A stretch of 64,000 nt of DNA, from the NCBI GenBank assembly GCA_964442285.1, contig CAYTZH010000024.1, positions 1 to 64,000 on the forward strand, written 5' to 3'. Each line of letters starts with the position of its first letter. Position 1 is the stretch's first letter. The notes under the pieces were generated by a model, which made no database searches, was not told the origin of the DNA, and was given only the letters and a program-made list of their open reading frames with translations. The DNA comes from CAYTZH01 sp964442285. Its GTDB lineage: Bacteria; Myxococcota_A; UBA9160; JAFDET01. This document shows, piece after piece, positions 47,959 to 54,876 of this stretch. Position numbers and translations under genes: made by a program.

Positions 47959-49227
47959 ATGAGCCGCACACCCGACAGTGACACCGCGCTGCTGGCGCGG
48001 TACCTGCGCGTTCGCGCGGCCACCGAGTGGCTCGCCGAGCCGCTCTCGCCGGAGGACTGCACCGCCCAGTCCATGCCCGACGCGAGCCCGGTGAAGTGGC
48101 ACCTGGCCCACACCACCTGGTTCTTCGAGACCTTCGTGCTGGAGCGCTCCCAGCCGGGCTACCGCCCCTTCGACGACGCCTACCGCTACCTGTTCAACTC
48201 CTACTACAACGCGGTGGGCGCCCAGTATCCCCGGCCCTGCCGCGGCCTCGTGACCCGCCCCGGCCTGGACGAGGTGCTGCGCTACCGGGCGCACGTGGAC
48301 GACCACGTGGCGAAGGTCTTCGAGAACCAGGCCCTCACCGAGGAGATGGCGAGGATCGTCCGCCTGGGCTGTCACCACGAGGAGCAGCACCAGGAGCTGC
48401 TGCTCACGGACCTGAAGCACCTGTTCAGCCAGAACCCGACCGACCCGCGCTACCGCGCCACCGCCCGGGCGCCGGCCGCGGGCACGCCGTCGCCCCCGCG
48501 CTTCGCGGCCTTCGGCGACGGCACCCGCTGGATCGGCCACGGCGGACCGGGCTTCGCCTTCGACAACGAGACGCCCCGCCATCGCCAGTTCGTGGGGGCC
48601 TTCGAGATCGCGACCCGGCTCGTGACCAACGGCGAGTACCGCGCCTTCATGGAGGACGGCGGCTACGCGCGGCCGGAGCTCTGGCTCTCCGACGGCTTCG
48701 CCGCGGTGCAGCGCCAGGGCTGGGAGGCGCCGCTCTACTGGCGTCGCGAGACCCCCGACGCCCCGTGGCGCAGCCTCACCCTGGGCGGCGCCCGCGCCGT
48801 GCGCGACGACGAGCCCGTCTGCCACGTGAGCCTCTACGAGGCCGACGCCTACGCCCGCTGGGCCGGCGTGCGGCTGCCCACCGAGGCCGAGTGGGAGGTG
48901 GCGTCCTGGGACCGGCCCGTGGAGGGAAACTTCATGAGCCGCGGGATGCTGCACCCCGCGCCCGCGCCGAAGGGCGAGGGCATCCAGCAGATGTTCGGCG
49001 ACACCTGGGAGTGGACCGCCAGCAGCTACGCGCCCTACCCGGGCTTCAAGCCGGTCGCCGGCGCCCTGGGCGAGTACAACGGCAAGTTCATGGCCAACCA
49101 GATGGTGCTGCGGGGCGGCAGCTGCGCCACGCCGGCCGACCACGTGCGCCCCACCTACCGCAACTTCTTCTACCCCGATGCCCGCTGGCAGTTCAGCGGG
49201 ATCCGCCTGGCCCGCGACCCGGGCTAG
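47959..49227 (+). CDS. egtB: hercynylcysteine sulfoxide synthase EgtB (ergothioneine synthesis)
   Basis: A 422-residue protein with an N-terminal DinB-like domain and a C-terminal FGE-sulfatase domain. SPVKWHLAHTTWFFE near residue 43 and GCHHEEQHQELLLTDL near 134 carry the histidine ligands of the non-haem iron. The C-terminal half has LPTEAEWEVASWDRP, GDTWEWTASSY and VLRGGSCATPADHVRPTYRNFF. EgtB joins hercynine to a thiol (gamma-glutamylcysteine or cysteine) with oxygen. EgtD, the methyltransferase usually adjacent, is absent. ATG 47959. Its TAG shares CTAG with the stop of the converging endonuclease V gene. Confidence 0.95.
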   Translation: MSRTPDSDTALLARYLRVRAATEWLAEPLSPEDCTAQSMPDASPVKWHLAHTTWFFETFVLERSQPGYRPFDDAYRYLFNSYYNAVGAQYPRPCRGLVTRPGLDEVLRYRAHVDDHVAKVFENQALTEEMARIVRLGCHHEEQHQELLLTDLKHLFSQNPTDPRYRATARAPAAGTPSPPRFAAFGDGTRWIGHGGPGFAFDNETPRHRQFVGAFEIATRLVTNGEYRAFMEDGGYARPELWLSDGFAAVQRQGWEAPLYWRRETPDAPWRSLTLGGARAVRDDEPVCHVSLYEADAYARWAGVRLPTEAEWEVASWDRPVEGNFMSRGMLHPAPAPKGEGIQQMFGDTWEWTASSYAPYPGFKPVAGALGEYNGKFMANQMVLRGGSCATPADHVRPTYRNFFYPDARWQFSGIRLARDPG

Positions 49228-49934
49228 CCGCCCTTCGCCGCCGACCCGGCCTGGCCGTCCTTCGCCGCGCGGCGCAGGCGGTTCACCTCCGCGTGGGCCG
49301 CGCGGATGGGCTCCGCCAGCCGGTAGTGGGGGGCCAGGCGCAGCACCCACTGTACGGCGGTCTCGAGGGAGACCCGGTGGCCGGTGGAGACGTAGACCGG
49401 CTTCACGCCGGGGCGGGTGCGCAGCACCCGACCGATCACCTCGCCCTCGTGACGCAGCTGCACCGCCGAGCCCCGGCGGTCGGCGGGCTCCAGATGCTCG
49501 CCCACCAGCCGGCTCTTGGCGTGGCCGATCGTCGGGAGATCCAGCGTCACCCCCAGGTGGCAGGCGATCCCGAATCGGCGCGGGTGGGCGCGCCCGTGCC
49601 CGTCCACCACCAGGAGATCCGGCCGGGCCCGGAGGCGCCCGAAGGCCTCCACCAGGGGCGGCAGCTCGCGGAAGGAGAGATAGCCCGGCACGTAGGGAAA
49701 CGTGGCGCGGGCCCGCGCCGAGGCGGTCTCCGCCACGGCGAACGTGTCCACGTCCAGCACCACGACGGCGGCGAACAGGATCGGGCTGCCGCGGTCGTAG
49801 GAGACGTCGACGCCCGCCACGCTGCGCACCGGGCCGAAGCGGTCCGCCTCTTCGACCCGCTCGCGCAGCCGGAGCTGCAGCGCGCGGGCCTCGGCGACGG
49901 TCGGGCGGAGGGGATGGCGGGTCACCTCGCGCAT
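49224..49934 (-). CDS. nfi: endonuclease V (deoxyinosine-specific)
   Basis: About 236 residues. The metal-binding and strand-separating motifs are present: VAGVDVSYDRG, FPYVPGYLSFRE (the PYIP-type wedge), VVDGHGRAHPRRFGIACHLGV, and TIGHAKSRLVG. It nicks DNA one base 3' of deoxyinosine, starting repair of deaminated adenine. ATG 49934 is preferred; ATG 49961 would add nine residues without homology. The last codons PGVKPVYVSTGHRVSL and onward match the usual C-terminus. It overlaps egtB by 4 bp tail to tail. Confidence 0.95.
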   Translation of the reverse strand: MREVTRHPLRPTVAEARALQLRLRERVEEADRFGPVRSVAGVDVSYDRGSPILFAAVVVLDVDTFAVAETASARARATFPYVPGYLSFRELPPLVEAFGRLRARPDLLVVDGHGRAHPRRFGIACHLGVTLDLPTIGHAKSRLVGEHLEPADRRGSAVQLRHEGEVIGRVLRTRPGVKPVYVSTGHRVSLETAVQWVLRLAPHYRLAEPIRAAHAEVNRLRRAAKDGQAGSAAKGG

Positions 49935-49973
49935 CCTGGGGCTTCCGGGCCGCGGGAGCAACGGCAGCGCCGG

Positions 49974-50597
49974 TCAGGAGGCCCCATGGGCGGTTCGCAC
50001 GGCCAGGGCGCCGAGGTTCAGACCCAGGTGGAGGGCGATGCAGAGCCGGAGCGACCGCGTCACCAGCGCCAGCGCCCCGAGCCCGGTGCCGACGACGAAG
50101 GTCCCGAGCAGGGGCCAGCCTCCCCCGTGCGGCAGGGCGAAGGCCAGGGCCGCGATCGCCACCGCGCTCGCCGGACCGACCGCGTGGCGCAGGGCCGGAA
50201 GGAGCCGACCGCGATAGATCGGCTCCTCGTAGAGCGGCGCCGCGAGCGCGAAGACCGCGTCGGCGGGCGTCGCGGCGGTCGGGCGCGGCAGCGAGCCCAG
50301 ACCGAGCTCCTCCGGCGCGAGCGCGAGCGCCGCGCGACCTGCGGGGAGCGCCGAGGCGCCCCCGATCACGCCGAGGAAGAGCCAGGGCAGCGCCACGCGC
50401 CGGTCGAGACGCGGTCCCGGACGTCGCCGAAGCTCCCAGGCCAGCCCGAGGGATCCCGCCAACGCGACGGCCGGTGGCAGGAGCCGGAGCCCCGGCGGCG
50501 CCGGGACCCCGGCCAGGAGGACCAGGCCGTACAGCGCGGCCACGCCCGCCACGGCCTCGACGAGATGGACGTCCCGCCGCCCGGCACCCGGCCTCAC
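49974..50597 (-). CDS. CPBP family intramembrane glutamic endopeptidase (Abi/CAAX)
   Basis: About 207 residues with six or more hydrophobic helices. The CPBP motifs are APLYEEPIYRGRLLPAL (EExxxR), FALPHGGGWPLL with the following histidine, and IALHLGLNLGAL with the conserved H-x-x-x-N. Members cleave prenylated or membrane substrates, and some act as bacteriocin immunity proteins. GTG 50597 overlaps the stop of the small membrane protein upstream, which in turn abuts the RHS gene, so the three form one minus-strand unit. Confidence 0.82.
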   Translation of the reverse strand: MRPGAGRRDVHLVEAVAGVAALYGLVLLAGVPAPPGLRLLPPAVALAGSLGLAWELRRRPGPRLDRRVALPWLFLGVIGGASALPAGRAALALAPEELGLGSLPRPTAATPADAVFALAAPLYEEPIYRGRLLPALRHAVGPASAVAIAALAFALPHGGGWPLLGTFVVGTGLGALALVTRSLRLCIALHLGLNLGALAVRTAHGAS

Positions 50598-50872
50598 GAG
50601 GCGCCGGCGCCGGGACCCTTCCGGGCGGCGCGGAGCCGGTCGATCTCCTCCTGCTGGCGTTCGAGCCGCCCGGAGAAGACGCGGCGCTCCAGGGCCAGCT
50701 CGCCCAGCAGCACGAGCACCGCGGCCACCAGCAACGACGGGGCCCCGCGACCCTGGAGGACCGCGACGCCCAGCGTCAACGCGCCGAGCCCGAAGAAGAC
50801 CGCGGGCAGGAGTCGCCACGACGCGCTGCGCCCCGACCGCACGATCCACCGCTCGAATGCCGTCTCTCCCAT
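50594..50872 (-). CDS. small membrane protein directly downstream of the RHS gene
   Basis: A 92-residue predicted protein: a polar start MGETAFERWIVRSG, two hydrophobic helices (LLPAVFFGLGALTLGVAVL and SLLVAAVLVLLGELALE), and a charged helix QQEEIDRLRAARK likely in a coiled coil. No family recognised. ATG 50872 has GGAGG 5 nt upstream; the adjacent ATG 50875 would overlap the RHS stop as ATGA. The position right after an RHS gene is where immunity proteins are found in polymorphic toxin loci, but nothing else supports that role. Confidence 0.6.
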   Translation of the reverse strand: MGETAFERWIVRSGRSASWRLLPAVFFGLGALTLGVAVLQGRGAPSLLVAAVLVLLGELALERRVFSGRLERQQEEIDRLRAARKGPGAGAS

Positions 50873-53800
50873 CATCGCCTCCCACGCCTTCCCTCGCGAC
50901 GATCCCGCTCGCGACGGCTGCGACGACGTGCCGCTCCGAAGACGATCAGGCCGAGGCCGAGGTTGAATGTCATGAGCAATCCGGCTTGCTGAAGTGTAAC
51001 CCGAGCAGGTGTCGGGCTCAGGGGCGCACACTGGAAGTCGATGCCGTCGAAGACACGGACGTCGGGAAGTCCCGAGTCGGGTCCCCCGAGTGGCGCGGCG
51101 TCGCCGAACGCCCCGACGTCGAGGTAGAGCGCCCCCACGCCCAGGTCGACGTCGCCGGACCCGGTCGGCCCCTCGGGCGCCACCGCACCGCGCACGCGCT
51201 CGAGCAGCCACTCGGCGGCCTCCCCGAGCGTCTTGTCCCCCTCCCATGGGAAGCCACCCGCCGCGTCGATGTTGGCGAACGCCGTCGCCGCGATTCCGAG
51301 GTAGAGGGCCAGGGTGCCCTGACCGGCCGCGCCCACGACCGCGGCGGCGAACGCCAGGCCCGCGGCGTACTGCTTGGCCTCCATGCCGTGGAGCGTCCCC
51401 TCGAATCCCGATGGATCCCAGTACTCGACCGGGTTGCCGAGCGTGTAGCTGAAGTCGTTCACGGGCTGGGGAATCGGGTCCGGTGCCAGGAAGCGGTACG
51501 CCTCCGGGTCGTAGAGCCGCGCTCCCAGCAGGATCAGATCCGCCTTGTGTCGCCCCCGCGCGAAGCCGACCTCGTCCGCCGACCCCCCGTGGTGGATCTC
51601 GCGCCCGTAGGGCCCGTGGCCGTACTGGGCCACCACCGCCCCCGCGTCGTTCGTCACGAAGGCCGTGTTGCCGCGCAGGTCCGCATGGCGGAACAGGCGC
51701 GCGCCGGTTCCCAGGTCGATGCGCACCGGGCCCACCTCGAGCACGACGGGCCGGCCTTCCGCGTCGCCCTGCACGAGCCCCCCGAAGCGCCAGCGCTGCA
51801 ACCCGAGGGCCCCCGAGCTGGCGACGGGACGTCCCAGCGCATCCCACGAGAAGACCTGGGCGCCGACCGCGGCGATCCGTCCGGCGCCGTCCCAGGCCAG
51901 GGGGACCCCGTCCCGCTCGACGGCGAAGCCGGCCTCGTCCCAGACGTAGGCGTGGAGCGGCGCGCCGTCCTCGTCCACCGCCCGGAGCCGATTGCGCTCG
52001 GCGTTGTAGGTCAGCGAACGGACCGTACCGTCGCGCTCCACGCGCTCCACGTTGCTCAGGGCGTCGAAGTCGAAGCGCTGCTCCAGGGTGAGGCCGAGGC
52101 TGGCGCCCTCCCACTCGGCGATGCGGCGGGCCGCGTCGCGAGCGGCGCCGTCGTGCCGACGCTCCGGTCCGAGGCCGTGGGCCTCGTGGGTGAGCCGGTA
52201 CTCGGGCACGTAGGTCTTGTGATTGACCAGGAAGCAGGTGGGAGACCCGGGGCAGTTCTCGTCGTCGAGGAGCGCCACGCCCAGCTCCACCTGCGTTCCG
52301 CCCGGCCCCGTGGTCTCGTAGGCCACGGCCGCAATGCCCACCGGCGGGTAGGCCATCTCGCGCGTGAGCCCGTTCGCGGTCCAGACGCGAGCCAGGCGAC
52401 CGTCGCGCCACTCGCGGGTCACGAGATCGCTGCCCCCGTCGCGGATCCGGACCTCGCGGTCGGCTCCATCCCACCCGAATCCCAGCACCCGGGCAAAGCC
52501 CGTGTCCGCATCGAAGAGCTGCAGACCCACCAGCCGTGACCGGCTGTCCCATTCGACGCCGAGGGTCTCGCCACCGGGATAGGTCACGTCCGCGACCCGG
52601 CCACTCGCGTCGTAGGCGTAGCGCTCGCTGCCGCCCCAGGCGCTGTCCTCGACCTCGACCAGTCGTCCCGCGTCCCAGACGAGGCTGGCCTCTCCTTCCA
52701 GCGCCGGCGCACCGGCGCGGCCCCAGGCGCGATGGGTGATGCGGCCCGCCGGATCGAAGGCCCAGGTCTCGCGCATGCCGTTGGGACGCTCGCGGGAGAC
52801 GATCCGGCCCGCGGCATCGTACGCGAAGCGGGTCGACTGCCAGGCGCCGTCCACCCGCTCCCGGCGCTCGACCAGGCGCCCCAGGGCGTCGTAGAGGAGC
52901 TCGATCCCACCGCCGTGGGGCCGGTGGATGCGCAGCGGTCGCCCGTCGCTGCGGTGCTCGGTCACGAGGCTCTCGGCGGGCTGCTGGACGCCGTGTCGGA
53001 GCGCGCTGAGCACCCGGGTCTCGAGATTGCGATCCTCGTCGTAGACGCGCTCCACCACGCCGCCCACGTCCGGCTCGTCGACCCCGCGTCGGACGAGATT
53101 CCCCACGCCGTCGTAGCGCCGCTCGTGAACGCGGTCTCCGACGACCACCCGACCTGGATGGCCGTGCTCTCCCCAGGCCTCGAAACGCGCCTCCCGCCCC
53201 GCGGGATCCCGGAGCCGGCTCAGGTTCCCGGCCCCGTCCCATACGAACGAGGTGGTCTCGCCCGCGCCGTTTCGCAGGGCCACCAGGCGTCCCCGGCCGT
53301 CGTACTCCCGCTCCTCGCGGAGCCCGAGGTCGTCCTCCAGGCGTCGGATCGCCGGGCGCAGCGGGGCCCGCCGGTTCTCGGCGGCCACCGCCCAGGTGAA
53401 GCGCGTGACGTTGCCCCAGGGCTCGGTGCGCGTCGCGAGGTGGTCGTTCGCCCACGACCACCGGGTGCGGGTCCCGTCGGGCTCGATCCGCTCGACGGGG
53501 CGAACGCCTTCCCAGGCGAACTCGGTGCGCTCGCCGAGGTCGAGCTGCTCGCGGGCCTGCAGGCGCCGCCCGGCGTCGAGCTCGTAGCGGCTGCGATGGC
53601 CCAGGGGATCGACGTGCTCGACGGCGTAGACGCCGCCGCTCTCGGGGGAGAACGCGAACACGTGGGCAGGGTGCCCCGATCCGCCCGGCTGCACCCGGAT
53701 CTCCCGGCCGCTCTCCGCCAGCGCCACGGTGTCGCCCTCGGAGCTCGTCTGCCCCACGAGGCGATCGCCCTCGTAGTCGTAGTGGAAGCCGGGCCAGCCC

Positions 53801-54570
53801 CGGGCGGTGTCGAGTCCGTCCCGCGCGGCGACGAGCCGTCCCTCGCCATCCCACGCGAACTCGGCCACCCGGCCGGCCCGGTCCACGACCGACACCAGGC
53901 GGCCCGCCGCGTCGCGCTCGAGATCGAAGACCACGCTGCACGTCGCGGCGTCGGTGCACTGCTCGATGCGGGTCACCCGGAGCGTTCCCGCCACCCCCTC
54001 GCGGCGGAACACCAGGCGCGGGAACTCCCCGCCCACCCAGTGGATCGCCTCCAGGGGACCGTCGGGCGCGAAGACGTGGACCAGGCCGCCCTTGGTCCGC
54101 AGGCGCCGCGGCGCCGACACCACCCAGGCGCTGCCGGGGATCGCGTCGCCCGGGTCGAGGCCGGCGGTCTCGAAGCGGGTGCCGCGGGCGTCCACGAACA
54201 CCGCGTCCGCCCAGTGCAGCTCGAAGCTCCAGCGCCAGCGCCGATCGGCGCTGTTGTAGACGCCGCCGAGGATCCAGGTCCCGAGGCGCGTGTCGATGGA
54301 CAGGTCGCGTCGCTCGAGCAGAAGATTGCGTCCGGCCAGATTCACCCGCAGGCCCGGCGCCACCGCAAGCGTGGCGAGCTCCTGGAACTCGGGGAGACCG
54401 GGCACGGGAGCGAGGGGCTGGGGGTCGCAGGCCGGTACGACGGCCAGGACCAGCAGGAGGTGGCCGAACCTGGCCGACTTCGGCCACCGATTCGGCGACG
54501 AATGGCGGGAGAATCGTCCGGTTCGGCGGTGCCGGACGAGTCGAGCGAGCGTTGCGAGCATGGGGAGCAT
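50872..54570 (-). CDS. large YD/RHS-repeat protein, probable lipoprotein, with hydrophobic C-terminal tip
   Basis: About 1232 residues. After 35 polar residues a hydrophobic run ends VLAVVPACDP, a likely lipobox with Cys near 48. A beta-rich N-terminal domain precedes YD repeats of the form YDxxGRLVxxxxxxG (for example YDALGRLVERRERVDG, YDASGRVADVTYPGG). The RHS core end GARLYDPEAYRFLAPDPIPQP and NPVEYWDPSGF follows near 1015-1056. The last 176 residues are unique: a glycine/alanine-rich hydrophobic segment (GLAFAAAVVGAAGQGTLALYLGI), a linker, then a final helix and an arginine-rich tail. RHS proteins form hollow shells enclosing a C-terminal effector. A strand-shared small gene follows. ATG 54570; 54561 possible. 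Confidence 0.85.
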   Translation of the reverse strand: MLPMLATLARLVRHRRTGRFSRHSSPNRWPKSARFGHLLLVLAVVPACDPQPLAPVPGLPEFQELATLAVAPGLRVNLAGRNLLLERRDLSIDTRLGTWILGGVYNSADRRWRWSFELHWADAVFVDARGTRFETAGLDPGDAIPGSAWVVSAPRRLRTKGGLVHVFAPDGPLEAIHWVGGEFPRLVFRREGVAGTLRVTRIEQCTDAATCSVVFDLERDAAGRLVSVVDRAGRVAEFAWDGEGRLVAARDGLDTARGWPGFHYDYEGDRLVGQTSSEGDTVALAESGREIRVQPGGSGHPAHVFAFSPESGGVYAVEHVDPLGHRSRYELDAGRRLQAREQLDLGERTEFAWEGVRPVERIEPDGTRTRWSWANDHLATRTEPWGNVTRFTWAVAAENRRAPLRPAIRRLEDDLGLREEREYDGRGRLVALRNGAGETTSFVWDGAGNLSRLRDPAGREARFEAWGEHGHPGRVVVGDRVHERRYDGVGNLVRRGVDEPDVGGVVERVYDEDRNLETRVLSALRHGVQQPAESLVTEHRSDGRPLRIHRPHGGGIELLYDALGRLVERRERVDGAWQSTRFAYDAAGRIVSRERPNGMRETWAFDPAGRITHRAWGRAGAPALEGEASLVWDAGRLVEVEDSAWGGSERYAYDASGRVADVTYPGGETLGVEWDSRSRLVGLQLFDADTGFARVLGFGWDGADREVRIRDGGSDLVTREWRDGRLARVWTANGLTREMAYPPVGIAAVAYETTGPGGTQVELGVALLDDENCPGSPTCFLVNHKTYVPEYRLTHEAHGLGPERRHDGAARDAARRIAEWEGASLGLTLEQRFDFDALSNVERVERDGTVRSLTYNAERNRLRAVDEDGAPLHAYVWDEAGFAVERDGVPLAWDGAGRIAAVGAQVFSWDALGRPVASSGALGLQRWRFGGLVQGDAEGRPVVLEVGPVRIDLGTGARLFRHADLRGNTAFVTNDAGAVVAQYGHGPYGREIHHGGSADEVGFARGRHKADLILLGARLYDPEAYRFLAPDPIPQPVNDFSYTLGNPVEYWDPSGFEGTLHGMEAKQYAAGLAFAAAVVGAAGQGTLALYLGIAATAFANIDAAGGFPWEGDKTLGEAAEWLLERVRGAVAPEGPTGSGDVDLGVGALYLDVGAFGDAAPLGGPDSGLPDVRVFDGIDFQCAPLSPTPARVTLQQAGLLMTFNLGLGLIVFGAARRRSRRERDRREGRRGRR

Positions 54571-54681
54571 CCTCGGGGACCGAGATGGCGACCCTGGGGA
54601 GAAGCCCGTAGGGTTCGCGGGGTCGACCCGAGAGGAGCAAGACGCGTGCCGAAACTCGTGCGTGTCGGAGAGGGCAGGGGC

Positions 54682-54873
54682 ATGGAGGCGGGGCCCCGCT
54701 GCCCCGCCTGCGGCGCGGAGGTCCCGTGCGGCGCCGCGGCGGGCAAGAGCCGCTGCTGGTGCGCCCACTACCCGGCGCTCGAGCCCGACACCGACGACCC
54801 GGACGCCGCCTGCTACTGCGAGCGCTGCCTCGAGGCGAAGCTGGCGGAGCAGGAGCGGGACCGCGGGCGCTGA
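54682..54873 (+). CDS. cysteine-rich CWC family small protein
   Basis: A 63-residue protein with CPACGAEVPCGAAAGKSRCWC and CYCERCLEAKLAE: eight or so cysteines in the Cys_rich_CWC arrangement, likely a zinc-binding fold. The family has no known function. ATG 54682 puts the first cysteine at residue 8, as in relatives; GTG 54646, with GAGGAG 8 nt upstream, would add twelve residues. It lies between the divergent RHS gene and the converging helicase gene, whose stop is 3 nt away. Confidence 0.75.
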   Translation: MEAGPRCPACGAEVPCGAAAGKSRCWCAHYPALEPDTDDPDAACYCERCLEAKLAEQERDRGR

Positions 54874-54876
54874 GCG

